DNA of 21,132 nt, from contig JADRCO010001230.1 in assembly GCA_021464525.1 (NCBI GenBank), positions 1-21,132 of the forward strand, given 5' to 3'. Of this stretch, positions 1 through 10,309 are shown piece after piece. The stretch is from Rhizophagus sp. LPA8_4_AMF. Taxonomy: Eukaryota > Glomeromycota > Glomeromycetes > Glomerales > Glomeraceae. Position 1 is the stretch's first letter, and each line of letters begins with the position of its first letter. Below the pieces are notes generated by a model. That model did not search any database, was not told where the DNA came from, and saw nothing but the letters and a program-made list of their open reading frames with translations. A program made the translations under genes and the position numbers.

Positions 1-170
1 TAAAGGAGATGATGGCGTAATAGTGTAATGATAATTATTTATTGATTATTAATGCGTCAGATGACAGCTGATGCGCCTCAATTGTTAATTATTAACTGAC
101 GCGTGTCAAGTGTCGATAGACATCTGACGTGCATCAGCTGCATCTGACGCAAATTGGCATCTGACGCACA
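1..170. repeat. CATCTGACG mini-repeat with inverted arms
   Basis: The unit CATCTGACG occurs at 121, 141 and 158 on the plus strand and once inverted at 55-63. Positions 53-74 and 131-151 form an imperfect inverted repeat of about 21 bp built on GCATCAGCTG and CATCTGACGCA, with a spacer of about 56 bp. This is GC-richer than everything around it. It looks like the edge of a dispersed repeat or small inverted-repeat transposon that runs off the window start; no coding potential is seen. Confidence 0.6.
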
Positions 171-460
171 AACATACACACCTCATTAATAATTTTTTTA
201 TAAAATTGCTCATGTCTATAAAGTTTATAAATCTTCGTAATATAGGTGAAAGGTAAGAATTTATTTTATTTGTATTTAAATTTAAAATATAATATTTATA
301 CAATTAATTTTTTTTAACTACATACTTTTTCAGGAGGATAGAATGTGACGATACGGTAATATTCGAACTTTCTATTCTGATACATTCTATACTTTGAAAT
401 ATATTCATTAGACATCTTTGATTCATTGAACTTCATTTATTATCTTTATTATTTTAATCA

Positions 461-480
461 TTTTTTTTTTTTTTTTTTTT
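461..480. repeat. T20 homopolymer, possible second retro-tail
   Basis: An uninterrupted run of 20 T. On the minus strand it would be a poly-A tail following the end of a sequence at 481-530. No clear AATAAA is seen just before it, so simple slippage is equally likely. Confidence 0.5.
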
Positions 481-559
481 GGCTTTGGATATTTTAAATA
501 CTGAAAAAATAATGGGTTACCACTTATCGGAAACAACAATATAATGCTATCTTTTTTTC

Positions 560-780
560 TTTTTTTTTTTTTGGCAAATGCATTTCTTTATTAAATGTTT
601 ACCAATCAAACGATACAATCTACGAGATGTACATGCGTTATTATATACTTTTTCTTCGTGTGTTAAAATTAATTAACAAAAACTGAAAAAGCTGATTCTT
701 ACAAATTAAATTAACCACAATTAACGGAAAACCAAGAGAAATGTGAACCAGATCAGAGTTCGTAGAGATACAACTTGTCT
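560..780 (-). mobile_element. Possible retroposed transcript 3' end with poly-A tail
   Basis: Read on the minus strand, an AATAAA hexamer (587-592) is followed about 14 nt later by a 13-base A-run (572-560), one G, then seven more As. That is the layout of a polyadenylated transcript copied back into DNA. The upstream body (about 600-780, minus strand) has no recognisable protein. No target-site duplication was found, so a chance poly-T tract next to a TTTATT is the alternative. Confidence 0.35.
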
Positions 781-2111
781 AATCCATTAATAATAAATTT
801 CTGACTTGCCTTCTTTAAATACAGATTTAATTGATGATTTTCTTGCTTTTAATTAACCAATTATTAATCAAATTGTAGTAATGTGGTCTATTTTTTTTTA
901 TTGAAAAAAATAATAAATAATTTACATAGAACTATTTTTTATAAAATTTTTTTATTAAATAATATTTATAAGTAAATAAAGTTACATAATTTAAATAAAT
1001 TCACCGGTAATTAGTTGCTACAAGTGATCGTTTAATTCTTGATTATGTCCAATATTTTATCTCAAGACTCTTTCCTTAATTAGATCAATAAATTTATCAT
1101 GGTAATATCTAAATTACTTTGTTATTTAAACCATTAATCGAATTTACTGTTATTATTTAGATATCTTAAAACTCATGCTGCACACATTACACGGATGTCT
1201 AGTTGATATGATATAGCCAAATTAGAAGATTAAAATTATAAGCAACGAATAATTTTATTAAAATTTTAATATTAATCCTACACTTATCCATAATGTGAAC
1301 TCGTGAAATTTCAAAAATCTGACATCGAATTAAAAAATCTGGTTATATAGGCTATACTTGCAAAAAATAATTACCGTAAGAAAGCGCACATAATGATATT
1401 TATTTGATATTTTTAATGGTTCAATTTTACATATACTGTACTGTGTACATTCACAATAGATTTTATTAAAATTCTTTACAGTTTTTGCTTTGAAAAAAAA
1501 CTGACCCACATTTAGTTTATTTAGAATATAAACTAACAAATAAATAAGAATACAACTGATAAGATCAATTAATACATGATTTCTTCATATGTGAATGGTT
1601 AAAATGAATTATGGCATAAAACACTATCAACAATAATATTTATTAGTAATTTATTATTTAATTCAAATATTATAATAAGAAATGTTTTCAGAATTTTCAA
1701 TTGGTTCTCCTAATTTTTTCAAACTTGCTGATACGAAAAATTTTTTTTTTTCATAATTCGATCATTGTTTGACCATTAAATTAAACAAATTCTTTTTCAA
1801 CACAAATGCTCTTGTCTAATTAAATTAAAAGTCATTATACATCAATAGTCTAATTTACGTAATTTATTCAAACATTGTTTTAAATATAATATATTACTAT
1901 TTTGCAAACCCATAATTAATTTTCATTCTAAGTCTTTGACGAATTATTCATAAATTATCTGTGATTTAAACAGAGCAGACTACGAGTAAACATTTTAACA
2001 AAATGACGATAATAAAACAAGATGACACAGTCATACGGATAATAAGTGTGTTTAATTGGAATTTAAACACCGTTATTGCATAAAACTTTTATAAACGGTG
2101 ATGATACTATG

Positions 2112-2245
2112 ACCTTATTTAAGGTTATACTACAGAATTCTGCCACGTGACTATATCCGGTTGTTTGAAAAAATTCTTTTTGCATGTGTGACAAATCTTC
2201 TGACCTGATGCTACTGATTGGCTGGCTTGAATAATATGTGCGACA
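2112..2245 (+). promoter_or_regulatory. Promoter-like region of the 2301 MACPF-like gene
   Basis: Lies 56-190 bp upstream of the ATG. It holds a near-palindrome ACCTTA-TT-TAAGGT (2112-2125), an E-box CACGTG (2144-2149) and an inverted CCAAT box (ATTGG at 2217-2221). The segment 2183-2240 resembles 19593-19634, including TGTGACA-like bases and GATTGGCTGG followed by CTTGA. Conservation of the CCAAT-box block at two distant sites supports a regulatory or repeat-borne origin. No TATA box is assigned. Confidence 0.35.
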
Positions 2246-2300
2246 TAATAAACTTTTTTTTTTAAAACCTTTTTTTTTATAAAAAAATAAATTTTATATA

Positions 2301-4293
2301 ATGTCTGACCTTATAGATTTCAACGTTAACGTAACTGTAACAGTAAAAATTATAGTCGACCCACCATCATATCCACCACCTATCGCTGGGACAGTCTCTT
2401 TAAATCTTACAAATAATTTATTAATAATTCGTCAAGAACTTGAAAATGAAAAATTTATTGATAACCCATTTTTGTTTTCAAAAAAGTATCGTGAAGATAA
2501 CAACAATAATATTAATTATAGATTTTCTGAAATAAAACTTGAAGAAGAGGAGGATTACCTTCTAGATGAAATTATTGAAATTATTGATGAAGATAATATT
2601 TTATACTTAAAAGAACCTTATTGGAAACGTTTGAATAAATTACTTAAACTTAAATTAGAGTATGGATGTATCATGACTTTTGATGGAATTAAGAAAGCAG
2701 ATAGGAGTGCGTTTGAAATGCGAAATTGTGAATTGACTAATGCTGAAGAGTGTCGAAAAGGGAAAACTGAATTTAAGTCGATTCATGATAGAATTATGGC
2801 AAATAACTTATTCTTTAGTACTGACATTAATAAAGAAAGTTTGGAAAAATTAGGAATATCAATCGGAAATATTGGATATGAAGAAGTTAATTCTGAAAAT
2901 ATTTCTTATCGTTTTACAGAATATAGCAAAGTATCTTTAAAATTTGGTAATCATTTAACACTGACTCAGGAATTTATTGATGAAGTAGGGAAAGCCATAG
3001 AATCTGGAGATTTTGTTGAAAAATTTAAACGAATAACTGAGCAATATGGTCAGTTTATCCCAACGATAGTTATTTTAGGCGGTAGAGCAAATTATGATAT
3101 AACATCAACTAGATGTTCTGCATTGATTGGAGGAGAACAAAGCAACTTTGAAAATTTTGATGAAAAAGCTTGGTTAAAGTCTCTAGAAAATTATGAAAAT
3201 TGGGGTTGTATAGAATTGCAAGGACTAATTAATATTTTCCAATCTATACCTGATGATTTACGTAAAAAAATCTTTGAATACGTTGGGAAAAGAATCCGTC
3301 ATTTAGACTTTGTAGAAGTTAGTTATAACTTGGAAGAGTTTGGAAAACCAAAAATCTTTGAATTTAAGGAATTTAAGAATGTTATATCTTCAAATATCTT
3401 AAATATTATTCAAAATAAAGAAGCAGACTGTAATGTCTTTGCGACTGTTATTGATATGGCAAAGTCAGGGAGTGATTTTTTTACTTGTCAAATATATTGT
3501 CCACCAGATGGAGTACCAAGTCTTATAATTCATTGTATTCAGAAAAAATTTAAGAGACGTCAATGTAAATTAAAAATTGGATGGATGGTAATTGGGTATT
3601 ATACAGATTTCAATTTTATACTTTCAGATATTAAAACTCAATTAAAAATCTTGAAATCTGATTTTAGTATGTCAAACAATCAACCCATGATTGATGCAGA
3701 ATTAAGTTTAGAAACTTCGTTTAACGATATTCCTCTTTGTTTGGGAAGTTCTGTATTAACTAAGTTGGATTCTTCTAATAATTCCCTTGTTATTGGATAT
3801 CACTTTTTTAACGCTCAAGAAGAGAATAAAATTGGGGCATGTACTTTCTCTTATAGTTTAAAAGAAAAACAGTGTGTAAATTTACCTAAATTTACTTTCT
3901 ATACCCTTATTATTTCAAACTATCATGCTTATAGCATAATCCCTTTTAATTCACTTTTGAATAGACTATATATTAATATCGATAATAATACTACTGAACC
4001 TTGTATTATAACTCCGAAATTTATTAGTTTATATTTTACACAAAGAACTAATTATGGACCAATTTGCCTGAAACAAAAAAGTGAAAAAATTAAATCCCAA
4101 ATTATCAAATGTAGAAATGGAGCTTGTTTTATTTGTAGAAATAGGACGATAATGATATCAAAAGATAGCGTTAAATGTGTATTCTTTGATCCCTTATCAG
4201 GTATTTATTTTATGATTTTTATTGTTTTTATTTAATTATATCTACACTAACGTGAATAAAAATTTTATTTTAGAGAAAATAGTGATTACATGA
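2301..4293 (+). CDS. MACPF-like (DUF7431-type) protein, probable 2-exon gene
   Basis: Exon 1 runs 2301-4200 and a short last exon probably 4274-4293, giving about 639 residues. The ATG at 2301 follows an AT-rich leader and opens an N-terminal beta-rich segment (about 10-45) with a proline cluster (PPSYPPP, 21-27). Residues 80-130 carry an acidic stretch and the family-typical NILYL and YGC-MTFDGI blocks. The signature YGQF (249-252) leads to LGG (259-261); the Y-to-GG spacing equals that of the MACPF motif, though the usual T/S-H before F is replaced by Q. A Trp block (W291) and a 'IELQGLINIF' segment follow, shared in pattern with the 10698 gene. The C-terminal part has a cysteine pattern CxxxxCxxC (about 607-617). 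MACPF proteins insert into membranes or serve non-lytic roles; which applies here is unknown. No signal peptide is seen. It stands alone on the plus strand. Confidence 0.8.
4201..4273 (+). other. Predicted intron, 73 nt
   Basis: Donor GTATTT directly after CAG at 4200, a perfect fungal branch site CTAAC at 4247-4251, and acceptor TTTTAG ending at 4273, 23 nt after the branch A. If used, the protein ends with six codons and TGA at 4291-4293. A second acceptor AG at 4275 would give ten codons and TAA at 4302-4304. If unspliced, the frame stops at 4235 with AATAAA at 4255-4260 just behind, so this intron is likely but not certain. Confidence 0.6.
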
Positions 4294-4304
4294 GTTTAGA
4301 TTAA

Positions 4305-5770
4305 GTTGACCTTTCCATTTTCAAATATAATTTTCATAATGAAGTGTAAGTCCATCTGATTTATGCGTAACATTTTTAAAAACCTGAGTGAGACAAATCA
4401 CATTTTAATTTCAATATATTCAATTTTTCTTTTTAAATTACATACAACAAATATTTAAGAAAATGATTATAAACCTATTAAAATATTATCAGAAAAGGAA
4501 TTTCTTTGTATTTTTATTATATGTATTCATTAACGGGTATTATCTGTTTAATAAAAATTCAGTATATACGGTAAATCAAACAATTTACTCTTAATTCGAA
4601 AATTTTTTTGAGCCTGTACAATGAACTATTATTCATAAATTTTCTTTTATGCGTCATATTTTCATTTCTAGTTATAATTTGAAAAAAACAATATTCAAAA
4701 CCAAAACGTCTATAAATTTCCAGATTATTCGATTCTTGTAATTTTAATGTTTATTACTACAAACAAATTTGAATATTATAATTACAGCACACTTAACATT
4801 CTAACTAGACATAATATATAATATATACGAGGCATTTCCTCTACTATAGATACAGTAGGAGATTTTGTAAAATTAAACTTGATCGATGGCTCAATAATTT
4901 AAAATGTTATAAATTTACAATTTTTTTATTATTTTAGTTTAGGAAAGAGCCAATAGTGTTCGATCAATGAACTATTCTTTGAGATTAAGATTCATTGATC
5001 GATCATTTGAAGTTAAAGATGTTTAAAAACGCTGTTTATATGTAGAATTTAAAAATATTTAACCAAATAAAATTGCTAGGAATACGAATAATACGTGTAC
5101 GAAATTTGTACGTGCATATTTACTTTATAAATAAATACATTATGTACTAATAACATTTTCAAACTTTATTTTATTTATTAAAAAGGGCCGATATATTAAG
5201 TGTAACGAATATTTTTGGGTGTGAAGATTCGAAAGTTTGTCAAAAGATGTGTGAACTGGTACTCGATTGAGTCACGGCAGAACACAATATATCGAACCCT
5301 GTGAAAAAATACTTTTTCATTAAATGTACGTCAAATAAAAATAAACATATTTTGACCGTATTATGTGTATAGTAAACATAAAATATACATAACATAAACA
5401 TAAAAAATACGGGAAAATGAGACCGATTTGAACAGTTTATGGACATAGTTTTATCCATTTTATGTTCATTACTTATTTATAAAATGTCAAAATGTCAATA
5501 AATTGTATATTAAGTATCAATAAATTGTTTATTAAATTTATTAAATGCAATTAATTATATATTAAATATGTATAATATATCTATTATTTAATTATAAAAT
5601 ATACATAATATATCTATATTATATCCTAATCCGAACCATATAATTCTTTTCTATTACATAATAAGTATTTCTAAGCTATCTACTAAATAAAATCTGCAAA
5701 CTTACATTATAAAAAAATAAAATCCAAATTCAATGTCATAACTTAAAGACCTCAAAGTGTTAATGCCGAA
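4305..5770. other. Gene-free AT-rich stretch with hairpin
   Basis: No supported gene in about 1.5 kb. The 3' flank of the MACPF-like gene is at the left. A perfect inverted repeat at 4960-5002 is listed separately. Around 5460-5640 the sequence is almost pure A/T with repeated ATATTAAATAT-like words. Small open stretches near 5240-5458 show no motif. Confidence 0.6.
4960..5002. repeat. Perfect 12-bp hairpin (TCGATCAATGAA)
   Basis: TCGATCAATGAA at 4960-4971 is exactly mirrored by TTCATTGATCGA at 4991-5002, with a 19-nt loop. Related GATCGATGGCTC and GAGCCAATAG words flank it (about 4881 and 4947), suggesting a larger, decayed inverted repeat. It is probably a fragment of a small transposon; no RNA gene is recognised. 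Confidence 0.6.
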
Positions 5771-5799
5771 ACTAATGAAACCTACAAAAATTCAAAGTC

Positions 5800-6426
5800 T
5801 CAAGAAACCTAAAAATAAAAGTCCAATCTGGGTTTTCTTTCTTGAACTTGGTATTTTTTTTCAGGTCTGATGATGGTGGCTTGGTTTTTTTTTCTTTTTT
5901 TTTATATTTATGTTCGGCTTTTGCTCTTTGATTTGATTTTTTGTCGCTTTTACTTATTGGTATAGGTTCTCTCTTCTTAAGGTTTGACACTCAGTTTGGC
6001 AATTCTTCACCGCCAGACCTAAAGATAAAAAAGAAGAGGAAAAGTCAAAAAAGAAACCCCTTAACGTCAAAATCAAAAGATAAGTCCAAAAGAATTCCCG
6101 TCATCATTGAATTTAAAGACAAAGGAAACTATTGTCATTGTTAACCTAAGATAAAGAGAAAAATTCCACTGTTGTTGAACCTAAAGATAAAGAAAAGAGT
6201 ACAAGTCAAAGAACCATAAAAACAAAAAAGAGGCCCAAAGAAACCTGAAGTTGAACCTAAAGATAAAAGGAAAAAAAGCAAGCCTAAAAGCCCCATTGTC
6301 AAACCTAAGGATAAAGAAGAAACCCTACATCGAACCCGAAGTAAAAAAAGAGAAACTCCCCAAAAAACCCTTAACGTTGTAACGTCTGGAAATAGCATGT
6401 TAGAATTTAAATTTAATACATCATAA
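5800..6426. pseudogene. Decayed head-to-head lysine-rich PKDK-repeat relic
   Basis: On the plus strand the word CCTAAAGATAAA, or a one-base variant, recurs at about 6018, 6144, 6179, 6255 and 6303; read in the local frame it gives Pro-Lys-Asp-Lys, usually after Val-Glu or Val-Lys. The copies fall in different frames separated by small indels and stops, with the longest clean run at 6241-6426. On the minus strand 5990-5810 is also lysine-rich and starts with GTCAAACC then AAGAAGAGAGAACC, echoing the plus copy at 6298-6324, so the two halves look like a diverged inverted duplication meeting near 5995. Interpretation: a dead gene or repeat that coded a charged, disordered tail. A simple AAG-rich low-complexity tract is the alternative. 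Confidence 0.45.
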
Positions 6427-7056
6427 TGGATTGTTTTAGTAAGCATCATTTTCCATATGTTATATTGTTATATTTATAAAATTTCTTTATTTGCAATGAC
6501 TTTTTCTATTCACTTTTATTAATTTCAGTTTAACTTAAATTATTTTTTATGAATAATTTTTACAAATTCAAAATAATAAGGTACTTAAGGTACTCTTATC
6601 ATATATTGAGATTATTATAACTTAAAGAGTAATAGCGGCGTTACCTTTTTGTTTTGTTCACTTTATATTTATCTAGAAATTCATTATTTCAAATTATAAC
6701 TTAGAATTTATCCATTATCTTATAAACAAATAATTGATTAATTTTAATCCAGGTTTAACTTTGGCTAGATTAAAGAAATGGGACTTGCTAATTTAAAATA
6801 GCCTAGCGTGAAGTTCTTTTATTCTCCTGCATTGATGGGTATTGATTTTTTTTTCTAGATTAAAAAAATATAATTTTAGTTGGAATGTGACTGATGTAGT
6901 GCACTGTGTACTTACAGCTTTAACTTAAAATGGGATTGTAAAAAATTATACCCGTTCATCATTATCTGATCCTTCTAGAGAGAGAGACAAATCGTGTTGC
7001 CGAGAGTAGTATACTATTAATAATAGAATAATATGTTAAATTAGAGTATTGCTTAC
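6427..7056. other. Gene-free spacer and kinase 3' flank
   Basis: No supported gene in about 630 bp. The right end is the 3' flank of the minus-strand kinase gene. A short GA run (GAGAGAGAGA at 6978-6987) and a direct repeat 'aaggtactt / aaggtactc' near 6580-6597 are the only local structures noted. Confidence 0.55.
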
Positions 7057-8508
7057 TTAAATATATAAGGTATACAACGTACTGTAGTCATTTGTCTTCA
7101 TTTCAATATCCTTGGCTTCAAGTAGTCGAGAAAGTTGTTTGGAATAGTCAAGTTTTTTACTAGCAAGCATATTTTGTGATTTTTTCAGACATGAATTTGT
7201 AGCTAATTCTGCTAATTGTGCTTTCCATTTTTCCTCCCGTTCCTGGCTAAATAATGCTTCTTTAATTTCTAGTTTCATTGCCGCCTGACTATCGTTGAGT
7301 TCAAATTTATATATAACTTTTTCCCACTCTACAATTTGCTCATACAACACATCAGCCGTTGGACGATTGGTAGGAATAGGATCCCAACAATGTTTCATCA
7401 AAGCAGCATATGGTTCAGGCGTATATTCTGGAATTATTGGACGTTTACCGTCGCAAATTTCAAGAACTAAGTGACAGTCATAATCTCTATCAGCAAAAGG
7501 TGCTTTTCCACTAATTATTTCTGACATCAGCATTCCAAACCCGTAAATATCTGCTGCTTTGGTAAAGACTCCACCACGCAAAACTTCTGGTGCGACAAAT
7601 GGTAAGACACCATATAATGTTTTATCTGCAGAAGCTTGACCTGCAGAACTTTGATCAGCAGGACAACACATGCCAAGATCTGAGATCACTGATTTAATAG
7701 TATTATTATGAATACTATTCAAGATGTTACCACTGTGGAAATCTCTATGGTGATAATTTTTATCATGAATGGCACTCAATCCATCGCAAATATCATAAAG
7801 CATTTTAATAATGAGCTTCCAATTCAGGATACTGTATTTTTTTTTAATCAATTCTCTCATATTGCCATCATTTTGGAATTCAGTGACAATCGCATATTCT
7901 CCGTTTTGAGGATCACGTGTCATTCCATAAATTCCATTACAACGTGGTGTGTAATTTAACAACAAGTTATTCTTGACCTGCAATATAATATTAGATTGTG
8001 TAAATATTACATTTTATTATTCTATTTATAACTAATTATTTAAATTATATACCTCATTCAAGAACTCTGAGCTCACACTAGTTACATTTTGTAATTTTTT
8101 TATTGCCACTTTCTTGTTGCTATGCCGATTCCATCCAGATTTGTTAATACTCCAAGAGTTCACAAACCCAATAGTATCAATTGGACCATCTTTCCAAATG
8201 GCTTTATATACACTTCCAAACCCACCATGAGCAACAAATTCTACAATTTCAAGATTTGAATATTCAATCCATTCAATTAATTCATATTGATGACTTGCAT
8301 TGAGTTGTGAATCTTGAATCAATTTATCAATTCTCAAACTACCACTTGTCCAGTGGACAAAGTTATTACGAAAATGTGCCGAAAAACATGGTTTACAATA
8401 AGATAAAATTTCATCAGCAAACTTTTGACCACATCCTGGACATCTATCACTTGTATCAAGTTCTATAATTTTTATATTTTCATATCCTCCATATTCTACG
8501 TTTGTCAT
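7057..8508 (-). CDS. Zinc-ribbon TKL-like protein kinase, 2 exons
   Basis: Exon 1 is 8508-8053 and exon 2 is 7977-7057, 458 residues after splicing. The ATG at 8508 opens a small zinc-ribbon (C23-x2-C26 ... C38-x2-C41) followed by the NFVHWTSG block typical of the large Rhizophagus kinase family. The kinase domain has the glycine loop HGGFGSV (94-100), the ATP-binding lysine in VAIK (K137), the catalytic loop HRDFHSGN (229-236, D231), DLG in place of DFG (252-254), and APE (281-283). All catalytic residues are present, so it should be an active Ser/Thr or dual-specificity kinase; DLG is common in this family. After the C-lobe (about to 385) a charged helical tail runs to the end. Substrate and pathway are unknown. 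Length fits a minimal member of the family. Confidence 0.93.
7978..8052 (-). other. Intron of the kinase gene, 75 nt
   Basis: On the minus strand it starts GTATAT directly after codon 152, contains a CTAAT branch-like site and ends TTGCAG. It is phase 0 and joins the alpha-C helix block EFLNE to VKNN. Without removal the frame stops after six more codons inside the intron, in the middle of the kinase N-lobe, so the intron is needed. Confidence 0.9.
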
Positions 8509-9324
8509 ATTTTTTTTATATAGTGTATATATATGTATTCTTTTTTTCCTGAAAGCGCTAATTAAGCAAGCGAGTTAAAGTTATGTGGTTTATAGGATTC
8601 CCGAACTAAAGGGAAATTATAATTCCTACTTATTCTTTAGACTGGAAAATTATTTGAAGTTAAAATTATGAAAACAGAAATCAGTGAGTTAATGCAAATT
8701 ACAATGAAGAGCATATGTCAATGTTGTATTATTAATAAATACAGCCAATCAGTAAATCCAAAAAGTTCACATTTACTGCATATCTGCATACCCACATGCA
8801 TTGCATCCCTTAATATTCATAGTGTCATCTTTGTTCTAAATATTTCTCATTAAAAAACCAAATACAACAATAAATATAGTATCATCCATTTAATGTACTA
8901 TCAAAACATTATCGATCTCGCACATAAATCAAATTGTAGTCAAAAAAGAGAAAATTGAAGATTGTATTAACCAAAACAAACAATTTGTAAATTTTTATCT
9001 TCAATACAAAATATAAGTTTCCTATTTATTTAAATGTTAATTAATTTTGATAACTAATTTTAGATTAATAAGAATTTACATAGAGTTATTTATAACTAGC
9101 TTGTACAGTATATTGATCGATCTACTGTACAAAAAAAATGTGTTACCAAAAATTATTTCTAAATTTATCCTTTCATAATAATTATAATTTTAATTCTGAA
9201 ATAACGTGACATTTTCAGTAAAAATTGGGATTGGATATTTAATAAAGAAATTAAAATATCACAATGTTTTCAATTCGGATTATCATTATTTTGTATAGTC
9301 CATTTTGATTTAACGAATCTCTAA
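8509..9324. other. Kinase upstream region and gene-free spacer
   Basis: The first 30 bp upstream of the kinase ATG are poly-T and TATATATA-rich. No TATA box at a normal distance or other regulatory site can be assigned with confidence. A small open stretch at 8668-8853 (+) is cysteine/isoleucine-rich without a motif and is not called. A perfect hairpin at 9101-9132 is listed separately. Confidence 0.55.
9101..9132. repeat. Perfect 10-bp hairpin (TTGTACAGTA)
   Basis: TTGTACAGTA (9101-9110) and TACTGTACAA (9123-9132) are exact reverse complements with a 12-nt loop TATTGATCGATC that itself contains GATCGATC. A run of eight As follows the right arm, so on the plus strand it looks like a stem followed by an A-tract. 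This is more likely a small palindromic transposon remnant than a functional RNA. Confidence 0.6.
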
Positions 9325-10180
9325 ATATAGCGAACTTTTGGTGTTGTACCGATTTTATCATATAAAAAAAATCTGTTATACCGAAGAAAAAGCTATATGC
9401 CATTTAACGAAGTATATAAACTGTATAATTAAAATATTAAATATGTATAAAATTACACTTATTATAACTAACTTTGTTCATAATGAATTTTTATTTACCA
9501 TAACGAAGATATTTGCGTGACACGGTTGTTGGAACCGATTTAAGGTTGATCGATTAATTGATGCCTCAAATATCCGTCGGTTAACCGGTTAATTATTAAC
9601 CGATTAATTTTTATTTAGATCATATTTTTTAATACTCCATTTTGTTTTAATAAAAATAATTTTTTTAATAAATTGTATTACATTTTATGAAATATTATTA
9701 TTTAGCATGGGTGATGATAAAATAATTTTTCTAGTTTTTTTTAGAACAAAACAAACGGTAGCAGCAAGCAAAAAAATAAAAATTATTCAATCTTCTTATA
9801 AAAGTTAATTATTGAATTTAGAAAAAATAAACTTAAGAACAACAGATTTCTTATCAATGTTAAAATATTTAAAAATTTATTTTTTCGTCTATTTTAATAT
9901 TTCGCGAACTTCTCTGCGCCATAATAATCATAATAATTTTACGAAACTTCAGGAAATTTATATTACCCGATAAATTTAACCGATTAATTAACAGATTATT
10001 ATTCGGTTATGGTAGTTGGTTAATCGTTTATTAATCGGTTAAGGTTTTTTTGGATCGGCTCCAACTTCTAGTGTGACATATGTCGTGTTGACGAATTTCT
10101 TATAACGAAGGCCTGATTGGCCAAACCATCAACTTCAATATAAAGCGAATAGAATGTAGTTACCAAAAGTTCGAGTAATT
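9325..10180. mobile_element. Outer non-autonomous element, CGAACTTTTGGT inverted ends
   Basis: CGAACTTTTGGT at 9331-9342 is exactly inverted at 10162-10173 (ACCAAAAGTTCG). Both ends also carry TATAGCGAA / TTATAACGAAG words of the same kind seen at 15930-16665 and near 20800. Subtracting the nested insertion (9524-10071) leaves about 300 bp, a typical size for a miniature inverted-repeat element. No transposase is encoded. The exact outer boundaries and a target duplication could not be fixed. Confidence 0.5.
9524..10071. mobile_element. hAT-like miniature element with GGTTAA-rich inverted ends
   Basis: A 548-bp segment with imperfect terminal inverted repeats: the left end reads GTTGGAACCGATTTAAGGTT, and the right end reversed reads GTTGGAGCCGATCC, then CCTTAACCGATTAAT. 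The inner 60-80 bp of both ends are full of CGATTAAT, GGTTAA and TTAACCG words that would pair further. It is flanked by CGTGACAC (9516-9523) and TGTGACAT (10072-10079), an 8-bp repeat matching at six positions with both differences C/T transitions, as expected for a mutated hAT target duplication. The centre has no coding capacity, so it depends on a transposase elsewhere. It sits inside the outer element, so it arrived later. Confidence 0.6.
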
Positions 10181-10309
10181 GATTTTCACTAATTCTATAT
10201 GCTAGTTTCTAATACGAAATAATTACGTTTATGATAATAAAGATTTTCCTCACTTCAATATTAAGATTTTTAAATTATAATAATTATCGAAAGCTTATTT
10301 TTAAAATTA

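Larger units (their letters stand above)
171..2110. other. Gene-free AT-rich stretch
   Basis: About 1.9 kb without a convincing coding region on either strand; the longest open stretches are short, lysine/asparagine/isoleucine-rich and show no motif. Apart from the poly-T features listed separately, the only local structure seen is a 7-bp inverted pair CACCGTT / AACGGTG at 2068-2074 and 2094-2100. Base composition is like that of the other intergenic parts of the window. Confidence 0.6.

Noticed and set aside
1-16. AAAGGAGAT then ATG as a ribosome binding site
   Set aside because: The window is eukaryotic in splicing and gene type, and no open frame follows.
5240-5458. Small open frames at 106-303, 1330-1539, 5240-5458, 8668-8853 and 9338-9520
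   Set aside because: Composition follows AT-rich noise, there are no motifs, and several overlap transposon or repeat sequence.
6141-6449. 102-codon minus-strand frame over the lysine-rich relic
   Set aside because: It is the antisense shadow of the PKDK-repeat sequence, giving a Leu/Phe-rich translation with no domain.
7983-7983. Separate C-terminal kinase gene starting at 7983
   Set aside because: That start is also TTG and lies within the intron's last bases; the upstream exon supplies the glycine loop and lysine.
9570-9610. GGTTAACC-type words as telomere repeats
   Set aside because: They are irregular, face both directions and lie symmetrically at the ends of the hAT-like element.
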